From positions 1 to 13,660 of the forward strand of contig JACQDO010000108.1 in the NCBI GenBank assembly GCA_016201085.1: 13,660 nt of DNA. Reading direction: 5' to 3'. The position numbers and the translations under genes are program-made. The notes under the pieces are model-generated. The model was not told the DNA's origin. It did not search any database and was given only the letters and a program-made list of their open reading frames with translations. This DNA comes from Hyphomicrobiales bacterium (lineage in GTDB: Bacteria; Pseudomonadota; Alphaproteobacteria; Rhizobiales; Xanthobacteraceae). Within the stretch, counting starts at the first letter, position 1. The number at the start of each line of letters is the position of its first letter. Positions 6,782-13,571 of this stretch are shown here, piece after piece.

Positions 6782-7090
6782 TCAGTTCTGCTCGCCGTAT
6801 CTCTCTTTGACCGCGGCCGCGACAAATAACTTGCGGCCTTGCCGGCCCGGGCTCGTGCCTTGTGCGTCGCACCATTGAACGAACGCGGCCGGATCGATAC
6901 GCACGCGCATCACCGGATGGCCGTAGGCCTTGAGGCCCTTCTCCATCTCCTCGGCGATCTTGCGCCATTCGCTCCACGTGCGCGGCATTTTGTTGCCGTC
7001 GTCGAAAATCCTCAGCGCGGCCGGATAGTCGGCCTCCTCGATCCAATAGGCGCCGATAGCGGGAAGCGGTTTGTCGTCGGAATGGGGCAT
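6782..7090 (-). CDS. Hypothetical cytoplasmic protein (102 aa)
   Basis: No signal peptide or membrane segment is visible. The sequence is mixed alpha/beta and charged, with an aromatic acidic N-terminal part (GAYWIEEADYPAALRIFDDG), a helix at about 40-56 (SEWRKIAEEMEKGLKAYG), a strand-like PVMRVRIDP (59-67) and a basic C-terminus ending KERYGEQN. The composition is that of a real globular protein and codon use fits the genome. The start ATG at 7090 has only a weak CTGGA upstream. I recall similar uncharacterised proteins in Bradyrhizobium-like genomes but no function. Confidence 0.65.
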   Translation of the reverse strand: MPHSDDKPLPAIGAYWIEEADYPAALRIFDDGNKMPRTWSEWRKIAEEMEKGLKAYGHPVMRVRIDPAAFVQWCDAQGTSPGRQGRKLFVAAAVKERYGEQN

Positions 7091-7177
7091 GCGATTAAGT
7101 CCAGCAATGGGTCGTTACCGCTTATGCAGGTGCTGGCGCCTGTTATGCAAGCTTCAGGACGATCGTTAGAAATTATT

Positions 7178-7351
7178 TCAAAATCGCTTGCTCATCTGAA
7201 CTTCGCGGCGAACACGATGAACTTCGTTGTCCAGGCGTTTTATTTCGTGGGTGAGTTCGGCGATCGCCTTCATAAGGCTGTTGTTGATGTCTCGTTGCGA
7301 GACCTGTTCCGAGGCGTTGCGAATGAAATTTTCGGCGCTTGAAATCGACAT
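7178..7351 (-). CDS. Short coiled-coil protein (57 aa)
   Basis: The product MSISSAENFIRNASEQVSQ... is predicted to be nearly all helical. The stretch IAELTHEIKRLDNEVHRVRREV shows heptad spacing of Ile/Leu/Val and could form a short coiled coil. There is no signal peptide or membrane helix. The start is the ATG at 7351; a GTG at 7363 would add four residues. Neither has a good ribosome binding site, which lowers confidence. It lies 87 bases upstream of the 102-residue gene on the same strand. Function unknown. Confidence 0.45.
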   Translation of the reverse strand: MSISSAENFIRNASEQVSQRDINNSLMKAIAELTHEIKRLDNEVHRVRREVQMSKRF

Positions 7352-7370
7352 ATAAGGGCTCACAAGCGTA

Positions 7371-7408
7371 CCCGGCCGGCCATGCCGAAAGGCTCTAAGC
7401 CAGCCGGG
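7371..7408. other. Inverted repeat upstream of the coiled-coil gene
   Basis: CCCGGC (7371-7376) pairs with GCCGGG (7403-7408), with GGC/GCC possibly adding inner pairs. It lies about 125 bases after the stop of the minus-strand membrane protein gene and 20 bases before the next start. The gap 7352-7531 otherwise holds only a doubtful 40-codon plus-strand ORF (7432-7554). Confidence 0.35.
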
Positions 7409-7531
7409 AAGATAGCCACGTGGGACGCGCCATGAACATGGGCGGCATTCGTGAATTAATCCGCAAAGTCAGCGATAAAATTCTCATGACCTGCTACGGC
7501 GGGTACGCCACGCTCGCTCAACCGGATCGAA

Positions 7532-8146
7532 TCAACCAAGCAGCATTTTTATGATTGCGCTAAACCAAGTCAGCACCGGAAAAGGCGTAAAAACCTGCAG
7601 CAAAACGGCGGCGGCCACGATCACGGCGACATAGCCGATCGTCCCGCGCAGTATCCGGTGCGCGAGCGGCGGGTAGGGCGGCGTGTTATCGGCGGGCCAG
7701 GCAAATCTCTCCTCCCATTCCGGCTGCGGGATGCTGGCCGGCCGGATTCTCTCGAACGGTAGCCACGCGCGGTAAGCCGCGATGCCGCGCTCGCGCGCAA
7801 TGGTATTGCGCAACCAGAACGCATTATGCCGTCCGACTAAATCGACGATCCGCCTGATCGCGACACGCAAAAGCGACAGGATCAGCAGACAGGCGAGATA
7901 GACATAACCGATCCAGAAGCCCGACGTCAGCCATGCCTTGGTGAACGAGCGCACGCTGAACAAGACGGCAAACAAATCCACGGTGGCGCCGACCAATCTA
8001 TCGAGGCCAGTGAAGATGCGACCGAATGACGATGTCGGCTCCGCGCTCTGCAGAAACAAGATCAATGCGACCACGACCGCGAGCTGAAACAGGGGAAATC
8101 GCACCAGGCTCCGGACCGGAGCGGTCATATGCTTGATTAGGCCCAT
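7532..8146 (-). CDS. Multi-span inner membrane protein (204 aa)
   Basis: The protein has about four hydrophobic segments, at roughly 15-33, 46-66, 76-96 and 168-188. Between the third and fourth lies a polar, probably cytoplasmic stretch (about 97-165) rich in Arg, Trp and Pro, including RHNAFWLRNTIARERG and PPYPPLAHR. I do not recognise a family. The start ATG at 8146 is well supported by CCAGGAGC eight bases upstream. It is divergent from the L,D-transpeptidase gene, with 94 bases between starts, so the two may share a control region. A role in the envelope is plausible from context only. Confidence 0.75.
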   Translation of the reverse strand: MGLIKHMTAPVRSLVRFPLFQLAVVVALILFLQSAEPTSSFGRIFTGLDRLVGATVDLFAVLFSVRSFTKAWLTSGFWIGYVYLACLLILSLLRVAIRRIVDLVGRHNAFWLRNTIARERGIAAYRAWLPFERIRPASIPQPEWEERFAWPADNTPPYPPLAHRILRGTIGYVAVIVAAAVLLQVFTPFPVLTWFSAIIKMLLG

Positions 8147-8240
8147 GTTTGCTCCTGGAATGGCAAGGCCGCCCGATAAGCTGTTGCATGAACGGTCAAT
8201 GCTACGCTAGGCACAAGGCGGTTCAACAACAGTGTGTGTC

Positions 8241-8888
8241 ATGCGTAAGTTCCCTTGCCAAAATCCTATTCCGCAAGCGGACTCGCTCTGCTACGCCTTG
8301 AGCCGCCGCACGGTCCTTGCCGGCCTGCCGCTGTTGCTCGCCGGCTGCGGCGCCAACTACGGTTCCACACAGGACGGTGGCTTCTCTGTCGCACCGGTCG
8401 ATCTCACCGCCGTCGACCGGAGTCTGCTGCGCCAGGAAGTCGCCTGGAATGGCAAGGAGAAGCCGGGCAGCATCATCGTCAACGTGCCGGAGCGCCGGCT
8501 TTATCTGGTGCTGGGCGGCGGCCGGGCGCTGCGCTACGGCGTCGGCGTCGGCCGCACCGAGGGCATGAATTTTCGCGGAACCGCGGTGATCGGTCGCAAG
8601 GAGAAGTGGCCGCGTTGGACGCCGACGGCGAACATGATGGCGGCGATACCGAGCTATCGGCCTTATGCCGGCGGCATGAGTGGCGGACCCGACAATCCCC
8701 TCGGGCCGCGCGCGCTCTATCTCTATCGCAACGGCCGCGATACGTTTTTCCGTTTGCACGGCACCACCGAGCCAGAGACCATCGGTCAGGCCGTCTCCAG
8801 CGGCTGCATCCGCCTGTTCAATCAGGACATCATCGATCTCTACAACCGGGTGCCCATCGGCACGCATGTGACGGTGGTGCAGGGGTGA
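8241..8888 (+). CDS. L,D-transpeptidase (YkuD family), Tat-type lipoprotein
   Basis: Proteins of this family form 3-3 cross-links in peptidoglycan or attach proteins to it, using a catalytic cysteine. Numbering from the ATG at 8241, the 215-residue product shows the YkuD domain from about 77 to 213, starting IIVNVPERRLYLV, with RLHGTTEP (His173) and SSGCIRLFNQD (Cys189). The usual motif is SHGC; Ser replaces the His. The N-terminus has a twin-arginine signal, SRRTVLAG (21-28), directly followed by a lipobox LAGC with Cys36, so the enzyme is probably exported folded and lipid-anchored. A GTG at 8232 would add three residues. No strong ribosome binding site is visible at either start. Palindromic repeats follow the stop. 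Confidence 0.88.
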   Translation: MRKFPCQNPIPQADSLCYALSRRTVLAGLPLLLAGCGANYGSTQDGGFSVAPVDLTAVDRSLLRQEVAWNGKEKPGSIIVNVPERRLYLVLGGGRALRYGVGVGRTEGMNFRGTAVIGRKEKWPRWTPTANMMAAIPSYRPYAGGMSGGPDNPLGPRALYLYRNGRDTFFRLHGTTEPETIGQAVSSGCIRLFNQDIIDLYNRVPIGTHVTVVQG

Positions 8889-8898
8889 TTGGCTCTTC

Positions 8899-8937
8899 TC
8901 TCCCCACCCCCTTTGTGGGAGAGGGTTGGGGAGGGGT
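8899..8937. repeat. GC-rich palindromic repeat after the transpeptidase gene
   Basis: CTCTCC...GGAGAG and CCCCACCCCC facing TTGGGGAGGGG give overlapping pairings. The composition resembles the larger element between znuC and znuB at 421-560. It begins 10 bases after the stop codon, so it may also act as a 3' transcript hairpin. Confidence 0.5.
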
Positions 8938-8953
8938 AACAAACTCGATCGTT

Positions 8954-8978
8954 ATGGCCGGGCATGTTGCCCGGCCAT
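8954..8978. repeat. Perfect 11-bp hairpin, interspersed-repeat type
   Basis: ATGGCCGGGCA (8954-8964) and TGCCCGGCCAT (8968-8978) pair perfectly around a TGT loop. From general knowledge, ATGGCCGGGC...CCGGCCAT palindromes recur between genes in Bradyrhizobium-like genomes. It lies 66 bases after the transpeptidase stop and 87 bases before the nuclease start, so it may end transcription or mark the edge of the inserted restriction module. No T-run follows. Confidence 0.7.
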
Positions 8979-9065
8979 TCACGGCTAACTTCCTCAACAA
9001 TATCGCGGCACGAAGCCGGCTGGCACACCGGCAAATTCACGCTATGGCCGTTCCGGGAGAATCTG

Positions 9066-9671
9066 ATGCCGCTAAAAAAGCGGGCGCTCGATCCGGCTGC
9101 GTTCAATCAGAACGCCAAGTTGCCGTTTTCGCTTCGTCTTAAGGATTTCGACGCAGCGATGCAGGATGTCTACGATTTCTTCTATGACGTGAACAAACTG
9201 CTACTCGGCAAAGGCCTGCACCGTCTGGACGACATGCTGCGGCCCGCAGCAATGTCCGGGTTGCTATCAGACATGCTAACCGCGTCCATGGCTAAACATT
9301 CGCGGGTGCTCGTCGAGAATAAGCACTTCAATGGCCACCCAGATTTGGTCGTTCAGGGCCGCTACGCCAACAACTCGACCGCCTCAGGAACTGACGGCGT
9401 CGAGATAAAGTCGACGCGCAAGAAGGGCGGCGCTGTCGATACGCATGGCGGACGCGATCAGTGGATGTGTGTGTTCGTCTACGCCACCGATCACAAGACT
9501 GAGCCGGCGCGAGATCGCGCGCCGATGAGGTTCACCGAGGTCTATCTTGGCGAAGTCAAGGTTTCCGAGTTTCGAAACAATCCGCGTGGCACCCTGGGTA
9601 CCAAGACTTCGACGCTCGGCGCTACTGGCATCAAGAAACTGCGCTCAAACTGGATTTACCTCTCGAAGTGA
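9066..9671 (+). CDS. Putative type II restriction endonuclease (PD-(D/E)XK)
   Basis: The 201-residue protein is the likely nuclease partner of the adjoining DNA methyltransferase. A PD-(D/E)XK active site is visible: HPDLVV with Asp93 and GVEIKS with Glu113 and Lys115, 19 residues between PD and E, followed by an amphipathic region RDQWMCVFVYATD typical of the strand and helix after this motif. An acidic helix at about 60-75 precedes it. The length fits compact type IIP enzymes. The start ATG at 9066 has GGGAGAA six bases upstream; the frame is open from 8964 but that region starts inside a hairpin. Its 3' end overlaps the methyltransferase gene end by 27 bases. I cannot name the family or target site. 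Its codon use looks less GC-rich than that of its neighbours, consistent with transfer. Confidence 0.75.
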   Translation: MPLKKRALDPAAFNQNAKLPFSLRLKDFDAAMQDVYDFFYDVNKLLLGKGLHRLDDMLRPAAMSGLLSDMLTASMAKHSRVLVENKHFNGHPDLVVQGRYANNSTASGTDGVEIKSTRKKGGAVDTHGGRDQWMCVFVYATDHKTEPARDRAPMRFTEVYLGEVKVSEFRNNPRGTLGTKTSTLGATGIKKLRSNWIYLSK

Positions 9672-10775
9672 ACCGAGTTTTTCAATCGCCTTCTTCGCAA
9701 TCTTGACATATTTTGGATCGCTCTCGATCCCGATCGACTTATAGTCGATGGCGTTCGCAGCAGCGAGTGTGGACCCCGAGCCGGCGAACGGATCGAGGAT
9801 CGTTCCCTCGCCCAAAGGCAGCGCCGCGCGCACAATCTGACGCAGGAACGCCTGTGGCTTAAGCGATGGATGCGCGGCAATTTCACGCTCTTTTTTCGGC
9901 GTCGGTCGTGATGGTATCACGTCGCCAAATGGCCGCTCCGCCGATAGGCGCCGAAAGCCGCCCGTCTTGTGCCGGCGCAAATTGTCCTGCACCCGGTCCT
10001 CAATGGGCCTTCGGAATACGACCCATGGTTCGAACATGGAGCGCGGCATTACGCTCACGTCGGAGAATTCCTTATGCGCATTCTTAGGTCGATCGCCGCC
10101 GCGCATGGTCATGACAAGACGGATGATGCTGCCCCGCAGCTCGAGCCCTCCTTCCGACATGGCTGAACCGACGATGTGCGAAAGGAGCGGGTTGCTGGCA
10201 ACGACGACGTTGCCGCCGGGAACGAGCACACGGTTAAGCAGCACAGCCAGTTTTTTGAAGAACGTGTAGAGCCGCACCCGGTCATCGTCGTCGAGAACTG
10301 TGAAACGCGGTAGCGGAGCGCGCCGGTGGCCGTCAAACGATGGCGGAATTCGCCAGATGCCGCCTTTCCCAGTCCGCAGCTTTTGCTGCTCAGCCTCGGT
10401 GTATTCGACTAAGCCATATGGCGGGTCGGTCACGCAGGCATGAATCGATGACGGTGGCTCCGATGCCAACCATTCGAAGCAGTCCGCTTGATAGAGTTTT
10501 GCCTTGCCGATAGTCGCGACCGGGTCGAGGTCGAGCTTCTCGCCATTGGCGTGCCCAAACTCATGGCTGTTTGCCTTAAGTCGGTAGCGGCCTCGTCCGG
10601 TTCGCTCAAAGGTCTTGCCGACGTTGAGGTTGAGATAGCTCCGGACGGAAGAGGGCGACGTAGCGCCCATTTGCGCCGTAACCGCACGGGAAATCTCGTC
10701 CAGCGAAGATTCGCCGCCAATCATCTGGAGATAGCTGCAAATGGAGTCCCTGATACTGCCGGGTGCCTTGGTCAC
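9645..10775 (-). CDS. DNA adenine/cytosine-N4 methyltransferase with N-terminal winged helix (type II modification enzyme)
   Basis: The enzyme should protect host DNA from the convergent nuclease by transferring methyl from S-adenosylmethionine to an exocyclic amino group. Numbering from the GTG at 10775, the 376-residue protein has catalytic DPPYG at 117-121, a family-typical HPSLKP at 302-307 and the AdoMet-binding FAGSGST at 330-336. The order catalytic motif first marks the beta class, which includes N6-adenine and N4-cytosine enzymes. Residues about 8-66, with SLDEISRAV and PSSVRSYL and ending FERTGRGRYRLK, look like a winged helix of the HARE-HTH kind, which may read DNA or control expression. 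The frame opens upstream with a TTG at 10829, but GTG 10775 has GGAGAG six bases before it. Two GACGTC palindromes lie 39-52 bases upstream. Confidence 0.87.
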   Translation of the reverse strand: MTKAPGSIRDSICSYLQMIGGESSLDEISRAVTAQMGATSPSSVRSYLNLNVGKTFERTGRGRYRLKANSHEFGHANGEKLDLDPVATIGKAKLYQADCFEWLASEPPSSIHACVTDPPYGLVEYTEAEQQKLRTGKGGIWRIPPSFDGHRRAPLPRFTVLDDDDRVRLYTFFKKLAVLLNRVLVPGGNVVVASNPLLSHIVGSAMSEGGLELRGSIIRLVMTMRGGDRPKNAHKEFSDVSVMPRSMFEPWVVFRRPIEDRVQDNLRRHKTGGFRRLSAERPFGDVIPSRPTPKKEREIAAHPSLKPQAFLRQIVRAALPLGEGTILDPFAGSGSTLAAANAIDYKSIGIESDPKYVKIAKKAIEKLGSLREVNPV

Positions 10776-10813
10776 GCGTGTCTCTCCATTTGAAACAAAA
10801 CAAGAACATAAAA

Positions 10814-10827
10814 GACGTCTCGACGTC
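10814..10827. promoter_or_regulatory. Double GACGTC palindrome upstream of the methyltransferase gene
   Basis: GACGTC occurs at 10814-10819 and 10822-10827, separated by TC. On the minus strand the upstream copy overlaps TTGACG (10829-10824), a possible -35 box, though no good -10 box is seen at normal spacing. A repeated palindrome at this place would suit an operator for a self-regulating winged-helix methyltransferase, or could contain the system's own recognition site. Both readings are inference. Confidence 0.4.
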
Positions 10828-10938
10828 AATACCCTTTAATGCGGATATTCAGAAACGCTGTCCTGGTTCGTGGGAAAATCCAAACTATGTGCCTTTGCGC
10901 GCATCGCCTATATCTCCTGCCTCAAGGAGGCTCCTGTC

Positions 10939-11544
10939 ATGACCACCCCCGCCCTCGCTAAAATCCCCTTCACCGTATTTGCCGCCGTTCTGCTCGGGCT
11001 GACAGTGGCCGGCTGCGGCTACAACACCATCCCGACCTACGAGGAGCAGGCCAAGGCGAAATGGGCGGACGTGCAGAACAACTACCAGCGGCGCGCCGAT
11101 CTGATCCCGAACCTGGTCGCCACCGTGCAGGGCTTCGCCAAACAGGAGCGGGAAGTGCTGACTGCGGTGGTCGAGGCGCGCGCCAAGGCGACGCAAGTCA
11201 AGATCGACGTCTCGCAGCTTAGCGATCCGGACAAACTGAAGCAGTTCCAGGATGCGCAGAATCAGTTGTCCGGCGCGCTCGGCCGGTTGCTGGCGGTCAG
11301 CGAGCGCTATCCCGACCTCAAGTCCAATCAGAACTTCCTGGCGCTGCAGTCGCAACTCGAGGGCACCGAGAACCGCATCGCGGTGGCGCGGCGCGACTAC
11401 ATCGAGGCGGTGCGCGTCTACAACACCGAGCTGCGCACCTTCCCCGGCGTGCTGTGGGCTGCGACTTTCTTCCGCGCCAACAAGCCGATGGCGGCGTTCG
11501 CCGCCAACGAGGATGCGCAGAAACCGCCGCAGGTGAAATTCTAA
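10939..11544 (+). CDS. lemA: LemA family lipoprotein
   Basis: LemA proteins are membrane-anchored helical-bundle proteins of unclear biochemical role that nearly always sit beside TPM-domain genes. The 201-residue product has a lipoprotein-like signal (VLLGLTVAGCGYN; lipobox VAGC with Cys26) and the family signature WADVQNNYQRRADLIPNLV at 42-60. This is followed by long helices and a typical C-terminal YNTELRTFPG...FFRANKP. The frame is open from 10870, but the ATG at 10939 follows AAGGAGG and begins right at the signal peptide. It is the first gene of a three-gene run with two TPM proteins, 26 bases before the next. The 5' neighbour is the divergent methyltransferase gene. Confidence 0.93.
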   Translation: MTTPALAKIPFTVFAAVLLGLTVAGCGYNTIPTYEEQAKAKWADVQNNYQRRADLIPNLVATVQGFAKQEREVLTAVVEARAKATQVKIDVSQLSDPDKLKQFQDAQNQLSGALGRLLAVSERYPDLKSNQNFLALQSQLEGTENRIAVARRDYIEAVRVYNTELRTFPGVLWAATFFRANKPMAAFAANEDAQKPPQVKF

Positions 11545-11570
11545 ACGCGCCGCACGTCGAAAGCATCGGC

Positions 11571-12359
11571 ATGAACACCGGCCGCATTGCATCAGCTTTT
11601 GCCAGCGGGGGATGCCGTCTGGCCATCGCCGGCATCGCTCTGCTGTGCGGAATCGCTGCGGCCTTCACCCTGAACCTGCCGGCGCTGACGGGCCGGGTCG
11701 TCGATCAGGCGAATATCATTGCGGCCGACACGCGCGACGCGCTGACGGGCAAACTTGCCGATCTCGAAGCCAAGTCCGGCATCCAGCTGGTCGTCGCCAC
11801 CGTTGCCTCGCTCGAAGGCCAGGAGATCGAGCCCTACGCCAACCAGCTGTTCCGTAGCTGGAAGCTCGGCGAGAAGACCAAGAACAATGGCGTGCTGCTG
11901 CTGGTGGCGCCGAACCAGCGCAAGGTGCGCATCGAAGTCGGCTATGGGCTGGAGGGCACGCTCACCGACGCGCTGTCGAAAGTCATCATCGTCAACGCCA
12001 TCGCGCCGCGCTTCAAGGAAGGCGATTTCGGCGGCGGCATCGCGCGCGGCGTCGACGACATCGTCACGGTGCTGACCACCGATGCCTCGGAATGGCAGCA
12101 GCGTCCGGCGCTGCGGCTCGACCGTCAGCAGACTCGCGATCCAACGGACTTGCTGCTCTTTTTTGCAGCGTTTGTTTTCATTGTTTTGCTCATCGCTTGG
12201 CCCGGGTTCCGCTGGTTTGTGCTGGGCATGGCGCTGAATATCTTGACCAGTTCGGGCGGATCGAGCGGCGGTGGGTTTTCGAGTGGCGGATCATCGGGCG
12301 GCGGCTTTTCCGGCGGCGGCGGCGACTCGGGCGGCGGCGGGGCTTCGGGGGACTGGTGA
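11571..12359 (+). CDS. TPM-domain membrane protein with Gly/Ser-rich tail (YgcG-like)
   Basis: This 262-residue protein carries a TPM (TLP18.3/Psb32/MOLO-1) domain at about 38-168 in the periplasm. Landmarks are LTGRVVDQANII, GIQLVVATV, LGEKTKNNGVLLLVAP, RIEVGYGLEG and GDFGGGIARGVDDI. A signal segment spans about 15-33 and a membrane helix about 193-222. The tail from 227 consists almost only of Gly, Ser and Phe and ends SGDW, as usual for YgcG-type partners of LemA. The ATG at 11571 lacks a clear ribosome binding site, so the start is the most plausible, not proven; the signal peptide supports it. Its stop overlaps the next start in TGATG. Family function is unclear; relatives are linked to envelope upkeep and, in chloroplasts, photosystem repair. 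Confidence 0.9.
   Translation: MNTGRIASAFASGGCRLAIAGIALLCGIAAAFTLNLPALTGRVVDQANIIAADTRDALTGKLADLEAKSGIQLVVATVASLEGQEIEPYANQLFRSWKLGEKTKNNGVLLLVAPNQRKVRIEVGYGLEGTLTDALSKVIIVNAIAPRFKEGDFGGGIARGVDDIVTVLTTDASEWQQRPALRLDRQQTRDPTDLLLFFAAFVFIVLLIAWPGFRWFVLGMALNILTSSGGSSGGGFSSGGSSGGGFSGGGGDSGGGGASGDW
12255..12314 (+). repeat. Two 30-base tandem units in the Gly/Ser tail
   Basis: Two units of 30 bases (12255-12284 and 12285-12314), each beginning GGCGGATC and containing a TTTTC near the end, encode GGSSGGGFSS and GGSSGGGFSG. The units differ mainly at synonymous sites. Slippage here would change tail length. Confidence 0.7.
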
Positions 12360-12970
12360 TGAGCCTATCCGCACAGGACCGCGAACGCATCGCCGGCGCC
12401 ATCCGGTCCGCCGAGACGAGAACCTCGGGCGAGATCGTCTGCGTGCTGGCGCGCACGTCCTCCGACTCGACCGCCTTGCCGGCCGCGGTCGCCGCGATCG
12501 TCGCACTGGCGCTGCCCTGGCTGCTGATAGCGTTCACCGACATGACGGTGCACCGGATTCTCCTGCTGCAAGTGGTGGTGTTTTTCGCGCTGCTGCTGTT
12601 GCTGTGCCTGCCGCGCATCCGGGTGGCGCTGATGCCGCGCAAGACGCGCCGCCTCATCGCGCATCGCGCCGCCATGGAGCAGTTCGCCATGCGCGGCCTT
12701 GCACGCAAGAAGGATCGCTCCGGCGTCCTGATTTTCGTCTCAATGGCGGAGCGTTATGCGCGCATTATCGCCGACGACGGCATTGCCGCGCGCGTGCCGC
12801 AAGCGGAATGGCAGGCCGCGGTCGATGCGCTGGTCGCGCATATGCGCGATGGTCGCATCGCCGACGGTTTCGTGCAGGCGATCGAGTTGTGCGGCGAAAA
12901 GCTGGCGGCGCATTTTCCGCGCGGCGCAACCGGCGGCGACGAGCTGCCGGACCGGATTTACATAATCTGA
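12359..12970 (+). CDS. Second TPM-domain membrane protein
   Basis: The 203-residue protein is a smaller relative of the preceding TPM protein. It begins MSLSAQDRERIAGAIRSAE, followed by the TSGEIVCVL strand typical of the TPM start. Two closely spaced membrane helices (about 41-60 and 66-86) then interrupt the domain. The second half, with GVLIFVSMAERYARIIADDGI at 122-142 and IADGFVQAIELCGEKLAAHFP, matches the C-terminal part of the TPM fold. The ATG at 12359 overlaps the upstream stop (TGATG), indicating translational coupling. The frame upstream is open but it is the antiphase of the Gly-rich tail. It ends the LemA operon; a hairpin follows 15 bases later. Confidence 0.88.
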   Translation: MSLSAQDRERIAGAIRSAETRTSGEIVCVLARTSSDSTALPAAVAAIVALALPWLLIAFTDMTVHRILLLQVVVFFALLLLLCLPRIRVALMPRKTRRLIAHRAAMEQFAMRGLARKKDRSGVLIFVSMAERYARIIADDGIAARVPQAEWQAAVDALVAHMRDGRIADGFVQAIELCGEKLAAHFPRGATGGDELPDRIYII

Positions 12971-12985
12971 AATTCAGAATTGATT

Positions 12986-13017
12986 GGGCCGGGCTTGACA
13001 GCGCGCCAGCCCGGTCC
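12986..13017 (+). terminator. Hairpin after the LemA-TPM operon
   Basis: GGGCCGGGCT (12986-12995) pairs with AGCCCGGTCC (13008-13017) with a single G-T wobble around a 12-base loop; two flanking T-A pairs extend the stem. No T-run follows. Position after the last operon gene supports a transcription end role. Confidence 0.5.
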
Positions 13018-13053
13018 AAATATATGATTCACACGCGAGACACGGAGGTTTGC

Positions 13054-13116
13054 ATGGCACCACCGGGTCAGAGGGCCGCTAGGATTGCTGCCGCAATCGT
13101 CCGGGCGACAGCATAG
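13054..13116 (+). CDS. Possible 20-residue micro-ORF
   Basis: The ATG at 13054 is preceded at ideal distance by CACGGAGG and the frame gives MAPPGQRAARIAAAIVRATA before a TAG. The peptide is basic and could be an amphipathic helix. It sits in the 273-base gap between the LemA operon and the small secreted protein gene, 128 bases before the latter. Only the ribosome binding site argues for it; it could be chance, or a leader peptide. The rest of the gap shows nothing clear. Confidence 0.25.
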   Translation: MAPPGQRAARIAAAIVRATA

Positions 13117-13243
13117 CGGCGAATTTGCGGACGGCACGCCGGGAGCGGCCGTCGCGGGTCGCATCAGTGAGGCAAGACCCCATTTCGGCCGTTCCCGACG
13201 CGCAGCCATTTTTATTTCCCGACATCGTCATGATGAGCAAGCG

Positions 13244-13483
13244 ATGAAAAACTTGCTTTGCGCGACCCTTCTCTTGGCGTCGTTGCCGCTGTCGGCCGCC
13301 GCCGCTGAGCCGCTCGATCGCAGCAATTATCTGACCTATTCCTATCGCGATCACTACCGCGCCTACGGCCTATATTCGCTGCGCGATGGCTCCCTGCCGC
13401 CCGACGAAGTTTACCTCGACCCCTGCTACAAGTGGGTGAGCACCCCGCGCGGCGCGAGGAAAAAATTTGTTTGCCGGTCGTAG
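13244..13483 (+). CDS. Small secreted protein (79 aa)
   Basis: The product has a clear Sec signal peptide (MKNLLCATLLLASLPLSAAAA, probably cut after SAAAA) and a mature part of about 57 residues rich in Tyr, Arg and Asp. This includes NYLTYSYRDHYRAYGLYSLRDG and two cysteines (LDPCYKW and KFVCRS) that could form one disulfide. The frame opens at 13085, but the upstream residues have no secretion signal, and the ATG at 13244 starts precisely at it. The ribosome binding site is weak (GAG about 9 bases upstream). I do not recognise a family. It appears to be transcribed alone, with a terminator-like hairpin 89 bases after the stop. Confidence 0.65.
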   Translation: MKNLLCATLLLASLPLSAAAAEPLDRSNYLTYSYRDHYRAYGLYSLRDGSLPPDEVYLDPCYKWVSTPRGARKKFVCRS

Positions 13484-13571
13484 GTAGGTCCGCCAGTTCC
13501 TCGGAGAAATGCGAATTACGTTGCGCTAAGGTGCTGTAGGCGCTGCGTCGATCGCGACCGTTCTCAGGAGG

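Noticed and set aside
7432..7554. 40-codon plus-strand ORF beginning MNMGGIRELIRK
   Set aside because: Weak ribosome binding site, overlaps the end of the opposite-strand membrane protein gene, and no family recognised; the peptide looks plausible but unsupported.
8255..9142. 295-codon plus-strand ORF across the transpeptidase and nuclease start
   Set aside because: Arg/His/Ala-rich shadow of the transpeptidase frame that crosses two palindromic repeats.
12271..13116. 281-codon plus-strand ORF over the TPM genes
   Set aside because: Arg/Ala-rich shadow of the two TPM genes; only its last 20 codons have a ribosome binding site and are listed separately at low confidence.
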